Positions 24,277 to 35,827 of a stretch of DNA of 64,000 bases are shown here, in pieces. Every line of letters begins with the position of its first letter. Within the stretch, counting starts at the first letter, position 1. This DNA comes from Erigeron canadensis (lineage: Eukaryota > Streptophyta > Magnoliopsida > Asterales > Asteraceae). The notes under the pieces are model-generated. The model was not told where the DNA came from. It searched no databases and was given only the letters and a program-made list of their open reading frames with translations. Position numbers and translations under genes: made by a program. The stretch lies in NCBI RefSeq assembly GCF_010389155.1, contig NC_057769.1, positions 29,202,735-29,266,734 on the forward strand. Direction: 5' to 3'.

Positions 24277-25788
24277 CTAGTGCTTAGACCCCGTGCGATG
24301 CACGGACAACCCTAAATAATTTTTCTTAAACTTTATTTTAAGATTGTATCAATGAATAAATATAACTGAGTTGGACATAATAAAAATATTCTTATGAGTT
24401 GATTAATTTAAAGAAGAAGAATGCTAGATATACCTTGGGATTTATTAATGATACACGAGAGCTTAAAACGCGTACATTGCACGCCAAAGAGAAATTGTAA
24501 AATGGATTGCCCATAGTAGGCGCATATAAGAAGGATTATGTTGGTTACCTGGATGTGATAGGTATTATGAATTTTCCCCCACTTTGATATATAGACCCAT
24601 GTAAATGCGTTATAACCTTAAATAATTTCTTTAACACCAGTTCAAGCATGCATTTAGCGAATTAAATGTACTCCTATTACAACTAATGACCATTTTAAAA
24701 AAAATTAATGACTTAAAATGCATTAGAAAAGTCTTATTTAGCACTAAAATAAACCAAATATACCTCATAATTTTCATCACAAATTTGATAGGCTGTTCTT
24801 TGTATAAGATTTAAAATTTGTTGATCATTCATTTTAACTCCAATAGCACCAGTGGCATCTACAATCCTAACTTGCACATTAAACCTACAAAAAAAAAAAA
24901 ACAGAGATACAATTTTACCACACAACTTAATGATTATAGAGTTTTAATATGAAATATAAATATATATATATATATAGGATTGACGAGAACTCCTTCCTTG
25001 TTACATGAACAACAAATCCACATTTTGTTGTCCCTTAAAGCATCAATAATGTCGACTGCATCCATGTAGAGATCGGTCAACTTAACTTCTTGAGAACAGT
25101 TCACACATTCCATTGAATACCATAACTGGTCGGTTGGAATAAAACTGATTGTTGCAACAACAACCACTTTATCAAACTGTCAAAATGAAAATGTTTATAC
25201 ATTAGAATGTTAAAAAGCTAGTTATAAATTCGAAAGAAAGTTATGTTAAAAAGTAATCTAATCAAAAAAGAATTTTCACAAACAATGAATACTTACATGT
25301 TCGTCCATCAGGATCATCTCAATACTACCTATGTTATTAACATCTCCATATAGAGGTTGCTTCCATAGCCGCAAATTTTAACCGTTATCGTACATGGCTT
25401 ATTATTTGGACGCAAATTTCTAATTGAAACATGGTTTAGTGAAGCCATGCTAAAATTGATCTGTTATGTGTTTACGTTTTGAAATGCCTTAAAACTGAAT
25501 GAAAGTGGCCTTATATAGACATAGACATGCAAAGAAGTAACCGCCACAAGCAATACATGAACGGTTACATATTCAAATTTTCGAAAATTTGAACTTCTTG
25601 AAAGCATAACTAATCCGTTTTCGTAAATTTGAACTTCTTATAAAAGTAACTAATCCGTAAACCTTCCAAGGAGCAATATTGTAATAATTTTTGGGCTTTC
25701 TTGCATTTTTAAGCATGTCGCATAAGCAATAACTAACAAATTTTGAAGTGAGATTTATATAATGTAGGGATAAGTATATAGATATAGA
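24277..25788 (-). mobile_element. Candidate Helitron carrying an RPA-like gene fragment
   Basis: On the minus strand the 3' end is a perfect hairpin CCGTGCATCGCACGG followed by GGTCTAAGCACTAG (24277) and a T, an archetypal Helitron terminus. The 5' end is placed at TCTATATCTATATACTTATC (25788, preceded by A) and is less certain. The interior carries decayed exons of an RPA70-like gene on the same strand. Confidence 0.6.
24734..25448 (-). pseudogene. Replication protein A 70-kDa-like fragment
   Basis: Exon 1 (25448-25297) starts MASLNHVSIRNLRPNNKPCT, the usual N-terminus of plant RPA1-like OB-fold proteins. It shifts frame after about 30 codons, but the alternate frame continues LYGDVNNIGSIEMILMDE. 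Exon 2 begins at 25176 and has a zinc-ribbon-like segment, MECVNCSQEV ... WICCSCNKEG. Exon 3 (FNVQVRIVDATGAIGVKMND) is the OB-fold that follows the ribbon in the C-terminal RPA domain. RPA proteins bind single-stranded DNA; plant Helitrons often carry such genes. The exons for the remaining domains are missing and the frame is broken. Confidence 0.7.
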
Positions 25789-26193
25789 TATCAATAGTAT
25801 TGATATTGTTGGGGATAATGAAGATATATAAATAAAAAATCGGATACTCCGAAAGGTTTGTAATCATATCACTTTCAGATCAAGAATATTTGACGATTTA
25901 ACCAAACTAATTAGTCAAATTTATTTAATTAGAAAATTGAATGTGACCAAGTGACAAGAAAAGATGAAGAAAAAGATTGGTAAATCAAGTTAATTAAGTT
26001 GGACCAAAATATACGAATGCGAAAAACATACATGCGTATTGAAAGCCAATTTACTATCGAGTACCATTATGCACTGTTTAATGAAGACTTTTTGTATAGT
26101 ATATATTTTTGTAAAGCTTTATTATTTTGCTATGACCATACAAAATTTTAAAAGGTTGTAGAACAAAATACTTGTCATACGAGTAAATCCTAA

Positions 26194-26598
26194 GGGGTAT
26201 TTAGTTCATGGAATTTTTAAGATTTTCTTGGAATTGGAATGTTAATTCCATTCATGAAGGTGTTTGGTTGGCAAAATAATAGAATTTGAATTCAAAACTT
26301 TTCTATGAATTCCTTAAAATAAAGAATCTATAATTCCATCACTAACTTGATGGAATGTTTAAACATTCCATGGAATTCACCCCTTTTACTCAAATACCCT
26401 TTTATCTAAAACAGAAAAATCTTCTCTGTATCGTTGAAGAATGCTGCCTCCTTTAAACAACCATCACCATCCGCCACCATCAATGTTTCACTATTGTTGG
26501 CTGTCGGATTTTAACAACCATCATCATCCGCCGTCATTGATGTCTTGTTGTTGGGGCATGTTTGATTATAACAGAAATAGATCTATGCGTATATAGTA

Positions 26599-26641
<43 letters not shown>

Positions 26642-27133
26642 GGATGAAAAATGAATTAGAGGTAAAGGATAGATAAAGTTGAATGACGGAAAAAAAGTGT
26701 TGTCGATCATGATTCAAGATGGAGAATTGGAGATAGTGAGTTGTTGTGAAAAGATGTGTACATGGTGGGTGTGTACATCATAGACTAACATATATTTGTT
26801 TATTATTTTATTAATATTATTATTTTTATTTTTATATTTTATTATTAATACAGTAATAATTTTGAAGATCAAGTCATATGTTTATAAATAATATACGAGT
26901 ATAATTTTATGATGATAATTGTTATTATTTATATTTTATTAAGATATTATAAAATTTTAATGATAAAGGGTAATTTTGTCATTCGTTATAATTTCAATTC
27001 AGATTCCTTAGTTGAATTCTGTCAACCAAACACATAACAAGTTTTAAAACTTTCCAATTCCAATTCTTTCAAATTCCAATTTCTTTAACAGATTACAATT
27101 CTTTCAAAAACATTCTGCGAACCAAACGCCTCC
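26194..27133. mobile_element. Tourist-like MITE, 940 bp, with TAA target duplication
   Basis: The left end is GGGGTATTTAGTTCATGGAAT and the right end is the imperfect inverse ATTCTGCGAACCAAACGCCTCC. TAA flanks both sides (26191-26193, 27134-27136). Subterminal sequence is rich in GGAATT/AATTCC. It contains a (TTA)n microsatellite and no transposase. Confidence 0.75.
26599..26641. repeat. (TTA)n microsatellite
   Basis: About 14 uninterrupted ATT units inside the Tourist-like MITE. Confidence 0.95.
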
Positions 27134-27360
27134 TAAGCATCCTTTCCCCTAGTGAGGAGTGAATAGTATTTAAAATAGTGGTTCCATCATGTGCAATTGT
27201 GCAATGCTGTCTCACATCAGGGGCTTTTCTTAAACTTGGTCACATGTTATTGAAGATGGGATGTGAGAGCAACAACACGGTGTTGTTGTTGTTTTGACCA
27301 TTATCCAATTTCTTAAATAAGAAATAGAGGCAATTAACAAACAACAATATATATATATAT

Positions 27361-27748
27361 GGACAATAAAATAAGAACAGTTTTAAAATAAAAACGGTGA
27401 GATACCTTAAAAACATCATTTTGATGCATTAAAAGTACATAAAACTAACATAGTGCATAACTAATTATCTTTATTTAAGTGTTTAACTACACATTGATTC
27501 ATCAAAATCGAAAAAATCACGTTATTTGTTGGATGCATCATTTTGATGATTATGCATCCAAGATGGATGCACAAAACAAAAAACATGATTATTTCGATTT
27601 TGACGGATGAATGTGTTGTTAAACACTTAAATATAGATAATTAGTTCTGCACTATGTTAGTTTTATGGACTTTTAATGCATCAAAATGATGTTTGTAAGG
27701 TGTTCTCACCGTTCTTATTTTAAAACTGTTCTCACTGGAGTGTTACCC
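27361..27748. mobile_element. Fold-back MITE, family 1, copy 2
   Basis: Same inverted-repeat structure as 22107-22498, with ends GGACAATAAAATAAGAACAG and CTGTTCTCACTGGAGTGTTA. It lies between two TA tracts in the first duplication unit. Confidence 0.85.
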
Positions 27749-28013
27749 TATATATATATATATATATATAATATTATATATGTATATATGGGTGAGATAT
27801 TTTGAGACCACCTCTTATTTTAGGACCAACTAGGACCATTAATTTTTGTACACCATCATCATCTACTACGATATACAAGATTTTTTTGTAAAAACACTAA
27901 GACTTTCCGGCGACGGGCCCACCAGAAAATCATGTGTAAGTTAACTTACATATGTGTAAGTTACCTACACATGATTTTCCGGCACATGTGTAAGTTAATA
28001 GAGGCAATTAACA

Positions 28014-28044
<31 letters not shown>

Positions 28045-28427
28045 GGACAATAAAATAAGAACAGTTTTAAAATAAAAACGGTGAGATACCTTAAAAACAT
28101 CATTTTGATGCATTAAAAGTACATAAAACTAACATAGTGCATAACTAATTATCTTTATTTAAGTGTTTAACTACACATTGATTCATCAAAATCGAAAAAA
28201 TCACGTTATTTGTTGGATGCATCATTTTGATGATTATGCATCCAAGATGGATGCACAAAACAAAAAACATGATTATTTCGATTTTGACGGATGAATGTGT
28301 TGTTAAACACTTAAATATAGATAATTAGTTCTGCACTATGTTAGTTTTATGGACTTTTAATGCATCAAAATGATGTTTGTAAGGTGTTCTCACCGTTCTT
28401 ATTTTAAAACTGTTCTCACTGGAGTGT

Positions 28428-28432
<5 letters not shown>
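28045..28432. mobile_element. Fold-back MITE, family 1, copy 3
   Basis: This is the duplicate of copy 2, inside the second tandem unit. No sequence difference was noticed within the element itself. Confidence 0.85.
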
Positions 28433-28468
<36 letters not shown>

Positions 28469-28481
28469 TATATGTATATAT

Positions 28482-28850
28482 GGGTGAGATATTTTGAGAC
28501 CACCTCTTATTTTAGGACCAACTAGGACCATTAATTTTTGTACACCATCATCATCTACTACGATATACAAGATTTTTTTGTAAAAACACTAAGACTTTCC
28601 GGCGATGGGCCCACCAGAAAATCATGTGTAAGTTAACTTACATATGTGTAAGTTACCTACACATGATTTTCCGGCACATGTGTAAGTTAACTTACACATG
28701 ATTTTTCTGTGGGTCCGTCGCTGGAAAGTCTTAGTGTTTTTACAAAAAAGTTTTGTATATTGTTGTAGATGATGATGATGGTGTGTAAGTTACGAAAATC
28801 AATGGTCTTTTTTGGACTTTTTTTAGTTGGTCTCAAATTATCTTTCCCAT
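28482..28850. mobile_element. Fold-back MITE, family 2, complete copy
   Basis: Arms GGGTGAGATATTTTGAGACC and GGTCTCAAATTATCTTTCCC enclose inverted copies of CACTAAGACTTTCC and repeated ATGTGTAAGTTAACTTACA palindromes. A truncated left part of the same element is at 27790-27996. Confidence 0.8.
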
Positions 28851-28860
28851 ATATATATAT

Positions 28861-29240
28861 AGGGTCGCTTTCAAATGAGAATAGAATTAAAATGAGAACA
28901 CTTAAAAACTACATTTTGATGCATTAAAAGTCCATAAAACTAACATAGTGTTTAACTAATTATCATTATATAAGTGTTTAACAACACATTGATCCGTCAA
29001 AATAAAAAAAATCACGTTTTTTGGTGGATGCATTATTTTGAAGAATATGCATCTAAGATGGATGCACAAAACAAAAAACATGATTTTCTTGATTTTGACA
29101 GGCCAATGTGTTGTTATACACTTAAATAATGATAATTAGTTAAGCACTATGTTAGTTTTATGGACTTTTAATGCATCAAAATGATGTTTTTTAAGTGTTC
29201 TCACCGTTCTTAATTTAAGACTGTTATCACTGGAGTGTTA
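28861..29240. mobile_element. Fold-back MITE, family 1, copy 4
   Basis: Diverged member of the family at 22107, with the same arms (TGATGCATTAAAAGTCCATA and its inverse) and central GGATGCA hairpin. It starts within AGGGTCGCTTTCAAATGAG. Confidence 0.8.
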
Positions 29241-29250
29241 TATATATATA

Positions 29251-29281
29251 CTAGGTTTTTGACTCGCGCGATGCGCGATAC
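29251..29281 (-). mobile_element. Helitron 3' terminus
   Basis: On the minus strand the hairpin TCGCGCATCGCGCGA is followed by GTCAAAAACCTAG and a T. The element must extend to the right; its 5' end was not placed. Confidence 0.55.
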
Positions 29282-29651
29282 TTTTGAAATTGATGTTCAA
29301 TTAATTTGGTTAAAAAAATTAGTGAATAAATGTGTGACTTTTTAAAACTTTGTTTCAAGAATAAAATAGTGTTACATTTTTATCAAATCTTTTCAAAAAA
29401 TACCAAAGTTTTGATTAAAAAAAACAGTTAACTAAAGAATGAAGTTTATTTCTTATCAAATGTTGATTATGACACAAATAGCCAAAAAAGAAGCTACAAA
29501 ATATAATAGAGATCACTTATAAAACACACAAATTCTTGGTATTCAACTGTATAGAGAAAAAACAAATTATTGGATATCAATCACAATAAGAGAGATAATT
29601 CTGACCATTTAGCTAACCCGTTCAATTTATCCGTTTGGCATGATCACATAA

Positions 29652-29838
29652 TTTTTTTCTGTTGATTGGGTTGGTGGTCCATTGATAAGGTATTTGACCT
29701 TGAGATGATACACATGGATCTGAGTCCCACTTCCCACATTTGTGGTGGTGGATTAATAGGGGTTTTTTCGAGAGTCCTTGTTTTCAGGCATACGTATAAT
29801 TTAGTAGTATGAGTAGAATAAAAATGTCGTTAAAAAAA
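29652..29838 (+). mobile_element. tRNA-type SINE with 12-bp target duplication
   Basis: A 187-bp insertion ends in TTAAAAAAA and is flanked by ATGATCACATAA on both sides (29640-29651, 29839-29850). Internally GGATCTGAGTCCC resembles a pol III B box and ATTGATAAGGTATTT an A box. Size, A-rich tail and duplication length fit a SINE mobilised by LINE machinery. Confidence 0.8.
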
Positions 29839-30880
29839 ATGATCACATAAATTTACATGAATGGAGAATTCATTTTGCAATAATATGAAAGTTAAACCTT
29901 ATTTTTTAACAAAGTAAAAGAAAAAATTAGTCGTTTACAAATTTTATCAAAAACATGCCCTGTGTTTTACTGAACTCTTGTTACTCTATCAAAAACTTTT
30001 TTTAATATATAATGAAATAACATAAATGAATGGTGATTGAGTTATTTCAAAATCAATAAACTAATAATCTAATTGCAGTATAATCATCATTAAAAATAAT
30101 ATAAATAAATGAAATACATTACAAACTAAAATAAAAGGAAATCGAGCTTTAAAAAAAGGTTAAAACATAAATGAATGGTAATGGACTTATATCAAAATCA
30201 ATAAACTAAAAACCCGTTTGTAATATAATCATACAAACTAAAACGAAAGAAAAAAGAGTTACGTACCAAATTAAAAAGATTTAAAATTGACACATAAATT
30301 CAAGGTGTAACTATGTATTGTGAAGATTTAGATTTATCATTTTCTATGTAATCTTTTGATTATATAAATTTAGTTTTTTATATGGAATTAGTTTTTTTTA
30401 TTTTGTATATACATATACATAGGTTTAATTTAATACATAATATTTAGTTTGAAATAATATGGAGATGACACATAAGATAAATCTTATGTGGCAATTTTTA
30501 AGGATGGTTTTGAGTTGATGTGGATGTCGGATAACTACTATTTTATAAATTATATATATATATATATATATATTTAAAGATGGTTTTTGTCTCGTGTCGT
30601 TTATATAACATGGCCAAAAACTGCCAATCATGACATTAAAGATGGTACGACCATACAAAATTTTAGGTACTTTTGCAAATAAAGATGATTGAGATAACAA
30701 AGATGGTACCAACTAAAAGATACTCCGTATCGTTTATCATGTATTTCGTATATATCTCTATCAAGATATTGTAGTATAGCCAAATATCTGACATATATAG
30801 GAAACTTGATTAAGTTTGTGAATGGGTCAAAGACAGTCAATACTAAATGTAAAGTTTGTTGGGTCAAAAACTATGATCTT

Positions 30881-31316
30881 CCTGCGGCTGCTTGGGCCAT
30901 GGGCCAATAGGCATTGTAGATAGGGAACCCGTTTGTTCGTTAAGTTGAAATGACACAAACACAATGGTTAAAACTTAACTTAAAAGAATCGATTATTTCA
31001 CAACGATTCAATGGACCGTTGCAACCATTTAGTAGTATCTATTAGTTGTTAGTTATGTACAGTATATATGTTTGTGCCTGTGAACAACTAACAATCAACC
31101 CATTACATGATATATTACTATTATTATTGAAAGTAATAGCTCTCTCCGGCAACTTAATTACCTTGTTGGCTTGTTTATTACCAAGATTGTGATTCAAGGG
31201 CGAATCATAGTTCAGTGACTTGAATTCAACATTTGGTTAAAGAACCTTTGATTCCGATATACCAAGAAATAAACAATAATGATAAAGCTAAAATATTTAA
31301 AATGTGAACGTTGCTC
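30881..31316. other. Intergenic, nothing recognised
   Basis: This lies between the end of block C and the kinase remnant. No coding frame or repeat ends were seen. Confidence 0.55.
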
Positions 31317-31370
31317 TTCATTTCTACCTTGCGCTAGGTTGCTATCTGCCTTTTATGGGTTAAAAAATAG
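31317..31370 (-). pseudogene. Remnant of a second receptor-kinase 3' end
   Basis: On the minus strand AAAAGGCAGATAGCAACCTAG and adjoining bases match the last codons, stop and first 3' UTR bases of the receptor kinase (7500-7550), with small differences. Nothing else of the kinase remains before block B at 31560, so this is the trace of a deleted duplicate. Confidence 0.6.
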
Positions 31371-31559
31371 GGGTGGTATAAAAGCTTTAAGTTTTTTATG
31401 GGTTAAAAATAGGGGTGGACTGATTGTAATGTCTTAGGAACATTGGAAATTCTTTAGAGTTAGCAGATTTGACTTTGTAGTCTTATGTTGTTTTGGTGTT
31501 AATGTTTGTAAAAATGCTTGTATATTTCTGTCTAGCATCTTGCCGTATATTAATAAAAT

Positions 31560-33260
31560 TTGTTAGTTGTTCTCAAAAGAAAAAAAAAAAAAAGCTAAAG
31601 TCGTGAGACTTGTGGCCCATAAGCCCATTAGGTGTCTTTGCAGGCTTGGACGAAACCTATTTAAGTGCTTGAAATAAAACTCGATATGTTGGGTTGAACT
31701 TTCATATAAATTTCCATGTATAGTAGTTAAATGAATTAGTGTAAGTGGTAATACAAAACAAAAAAATATCTGGTAATACATATCAAAAAAATATTATAAC
31801 AACTTAGATACTTCCTTACAAAAAAAACAACTTAGATACTTCCTTTTTAATACAAAACACTTACATTCACACAGATGCTACATTTTATTTACCAAATGAC
31901 TATAGAGGGACAAAAAGACTACGATGAGTACGATCTATAAATCGATAGTTCATCGCAAGAGCTATAGCTTAAGAGTAAAATACCTGCTACTTGATCAAGC
32001 TTTATTACTATTATTACTAGTACTAATCATTTATAATATAGAGATTCTGATGGTTACTTTCCTTTGTCCTAGTCAATAACCCACATAAGTAGTGAGACAC
32101 CTAGGTTGTTCATCATAAGGCCGGTGCTTACAATTGCGTCCCCCCTGCGTCCCCAATTGCCAAGACTCCAGACACTATAGGCAGCGAGCTTCGGACGCTC
32201 ACGTCTTGGAGCCAGAGTCCTCGTGAGGACTACGAAGGACGACCGATGGTGGGCCACGTGAGGGGCGGATATGAGCAAAAAAAAATCTATTTTTTTTGTT
32301 TTATGTATTGTAAGTCGTGAGGAAGTTTGTCTTACAGGCAGGGGGAGTCTTGAGAGGAGTCTTGCTGACGTAGTAGTGAAGAAGATGGAGGACTCTAGTC
32401 CTTATAAGCACAGGCCATGGATGTTTAATATTTGCCTTGGCCTTTATGGGACTTTTCCTTGAATGGGTTTATCTTGGTGGGCTTTGGCTTCCCATTCGAC
32501 TAGAATAGTGGCCAGCTGGGAGTTTCGGCCCACAATAGTGGTAGCTTTTGGCCATTGGGCTATCCCGGATAGATGTTTAGGATTTGTATTAGTTGGTCGT
32601 TTTAAAAAATATATATATATTCCCGTCGTTCTATATATTATTTTGAATCTCATAGAAGTTGTTTTGTTACTTATGAACTTACAATTTTTTTTATAAATAG
32701 TAAATTATAATACGAAGCCTACTATCGAGCACCATTATGTACGCTATTTGAGGCAACTTTTAATAGGTTGTAGGTATTTGAAGTATTTTCCATGTTATAG
32801 GTTTCATCTTAAGCATTCGGATAGTTTACAAATAAAAGTATGATAGTTTACCGTACCAAGAGTACAATGATGAGCAACTACAAATTCCGCAAGACTCGCG
32901 TGGTTGCTAAAAGTTTTTAAGATAAAAAACACCGAAAAAATGTTCAATATTCTAATTATATTTTCCCTTAGTGAAAAGTCAATGATACTTAAAGTATAAC
33001 CATCATAATGTGAAATAAGAAATAGAGGCAGATGGCAAAAATGGATTAAAAAAACAGATAGTTTTTATGTTCAAAGATGGTGTTTATCTCGTGTCGTTTA
33101 TATGGCATGGCCAAAAACAGCCAATCACGACATTAGGTATGTTTGCAGATAAAGATGATGGATAACAAAGATCGTACAAACTAAAACATATCGTTTATTA
33201 TGTATATACATTTGATATATCTCCTCATCAAGTATTTGTAGTTTAGCCAATTATATGACA
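31560..33260 (+). repeat. Segmental duplication, copy 2 (blocks B and D, contiguous)
   Basis: 31560-32715 matches 12795-14790 and 32715-33260 matches the edges of 26030-30880. Here the two parts are joined without the 11-kb BAHD-containing segment. A 298-bp Harbinger MITE (32119-32416) is the main insertion specific to this copy. Confidence 0.8.
32119..32416. mobile_element. Harbinger MITE, 298 bp
   Basis: The ends are GGCCGGTGCTTACAA and CTTATAAGCACAGGCC. The left end resembles the complete Harbinger at 44601 (GGTCGGTGCTTATAG), and both continue into CCTTGCGTCCC-like sequence. TAA precedes it; the right TAA is lost compared with block A (about 14500), which supplies the empty site. It has no coding capacity. 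Confidence 0.8.
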
Positions 33261-35525
33261 TAAGATACTTGATCAAGTTGTTGTCATGGTTTTGGTAATT
33301 TGAGCCTTGAGGTATGATTTTTGGTTACGTTTAGACTCTCGCGTCTCAATTTTATTTTATTTTTTTACTTTTAACTTTTGATATGTAAGTTTAAAATAAA
33401 ATTTAACCCTGATCTTCATGTTAATTACCAATGCTATTCAGCCGCTCCTGAATTATCTAATGCTCAGGGCATGATAGCCAGAATATGCCCATACAAAAAT
33501 AAAACCAAAATGAGTCGATAATCAAGCCGAGTTATAATTACAAACATTAATTAGATAGTCATATTATGTTGATATATTACTATATCTTACAAAATTTCAA
33601 ACCTAAAATAATTTAGACACCATTTTTTTAATCCTTTATTCGTTTTTTATTTGAAATATCTTACCGGGGTTTTATAACTTTAAGGGTTTTCACAAAATAA
33701 GTTTAATGGAGTTTTACATGCATGGAGTATGATTTTTTAATAAATATATATTTTATTATGATTTGTATGTGTATGTAATTATTTTTTGAGTGTGAATATC
33801 AAATTAATTAAACAAAGATCTTAAAATAATTTTATAGAGTTAATTAGAAATTTAGGATCTGAGCTTTACAATGTGTAAAAGTGATGCTTCGATTTTATTT
33901 TATGATTAGCACTAAGGCACCTAGTTTATGCTTTATTATAAAAAAAAATAAAAATAAAGATGACAACATATTTAAGTTCATTTAAGAACACACTGAAACA
34001 TATAACATTGTGTGTTTAAAATGAAAAAGCTTTTTAGTTTGAAGGGTTAGATTTAACAAATTCAAAAGTATAGGGCTTCAATTAAAAAATGAAAGAAAAA
34101 AAAAGCATCATGTTGCTTTGTCTAGTTGTCTTCCTCGGTTCCTCACGCTTGCAATACGTTTCCACCATTAAAACTAATAGACTTTTTTTTTCTGCTTCAA
34201 TATTAGCCTTTAAATAATGTTTAACTGAACAATACATACCAAGGCTTTGATGCCTAAAAAACCTAATATTACATAACTTCGACTGAAGATTTTGTTGCCT
34301 CAAGATTTTTGATTTTTTTGATGCTACGGGCTGTCGCCATTTTCGCTTGGCATCAGGGTCGGCCTGTTAATTACATCCAAGATCTTAACAGGTGATTGCC
34401 GATTGGTTTGTATGCTTTACGTGTCATTTCCAACTAATTCAGAGATAATTCTTCTAATCACTTTCATAAGCATTAGAATGTCGGCCAAAATTTACCTAAC
34501 AATCCGTACTTTTAAACATATAAGAATAACATTACAATTGTAAATAAAATGTATGAGGTTTTCTTGTTTATGTTAACTAGAGAGAACGAGCTGAGTTTTT
34601 AACTCGGATTACACTTGGTAATAACGGGACGTTAAATACAACTATTATTTTTTGTAGCTCGATCATCGTTGTACTTGTTTTTTATAAACGCTTTTCTCCA
34701 AAAAAAATTTTGAGAAAACATTTATTTACGCACATGATTCATGTACTTAAAATCAAGTTAACTTACTCTTCTTCAACCACCAGAAAAGTTACACATCATC
34801 ATATCAACTTTATATAACAACATTACATTAATTCTTGAAGTATATAAATATCTTATTCTTCAAATTTGTAACTCTATCGAATCTATCCCCACTTCGTTTG
34901 ATTCTTATTCTCATACCTAAATTCCTTTTGACATATGTTACGTCTAAAACGAATTAGATTATACAAACAAGTGGTGACAAAAAAATAAGTAGAGCATATT
35001 CAGACTGAATTATAATGGAATGTGTCAATTTCACATGAACTCGATCTGAGCATATAAGGCTGATGAGCCTTTGAAAAATTTTTGCTCTTTCATATACAAA
35101 TGGTATCTACAACTTTTATTATAGACATAGTCACATAGACCATAGATACGAATACAACACATGTAAACAATGATATTCTACTTTTCCTTTTTCAACAAAA
35201 TATTCAATTTGAAGATTTCAGAAATATATAATACGTAAACTTTTCGAATTTAAATTTGACAAGTGCCGCCCTTTATATGTATGTACTGAATGGATGTCCA
35301 TACGTTGCGGCGGCTAAACGGTAATGGTTTTGGGGATTTATGGTTGCGGTGGTAATGAACTGCGGCAATTGACGACGGTGGTTGGTGGGTGGTTATGGTA
35401 AGATATGTGTGTTTGTGTGTGTGTTTAGCGTGGGCAAATGAGCTATTATCCAGGAGTCTTGCTCGTTCGAAATCCGCCTCAACATTTTGGTTACTTTGGT
35501 TGTTGTCCTCAATTTATTCAAATTA
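33261..35525. other. AT-rich intergenic DNA; possible old Helitron trace near 35290
   Basis: No gene is supported. The sequence around 35295-35330 (ACGTTGCGGCGG) resembles the inverted 3' part of the CCGCCGC-type Helitron-like repeats seen at 23284-24276, but ends are lost. Confidence 0.5.
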
Positions 35526-35827
35526 TCTATAATATAACTAAAAGAAGGGGTTGGGGTAAACTTGGCACCCTTAAGCCCTTCCTTTAACCTAATACTCCAT
35601 CCTTATTAATCCTCTAATTTTTTAATATTAATCTAAATTAATTTATACTTTTTGGTTTTCCATCACCAATTTACACTTTAACCCCAATCTAAAATAATTA
35701 ATTTACACTTTTTAGTTTCTCATCACCAATTTACACTTTAACTCAATTTAAAAATAATTAACTTACACTTTTTGATTTCTCATCACCAATTTACACTTTA
35801 ACCCAATTTAAAAATAATTTTTTTTAT

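Larger units (their letters stand above)
27323..28670 (+). repeat. Near-identical tandem duplication, 674-bp unit
   Basis: AATAGAGGCAATTAACAAAC begins at 27323 and again at 27997, and the following sequence repeats almost base for base. Differences I see are the length of the TA tracts and one C/T (CGACGGGCC against CGATGGGCC). Each unit holds one family-1 fold-back MITE and the left part of a second fold-back element; the first unit cuts that second element in mid-arm. Confidence 0.92.
26030..30880 (+). repeat. Segmental duplication, copy 1 right half (block C), expanded by insertions
   Basis: The edges of this region match 32715-33260 in order: CTATCGAGTACCATTATG at about 26055, TAAGAAATAGAGGCA at about 27316, and TCTCGTGTCGTTTATAT with GGCCAAAAACTGCCAATCA at about 30590-30632. 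Between them the Tourist MITE, the tandem duplication, fold-back elements and a SINE have been inserted. Confidence 0.7.

Noticed and set aside
34082..34303. 73-codon ORF (minus)
   Set aside because: No domain, promoter or relative was recognised, and length is within chance expectation.
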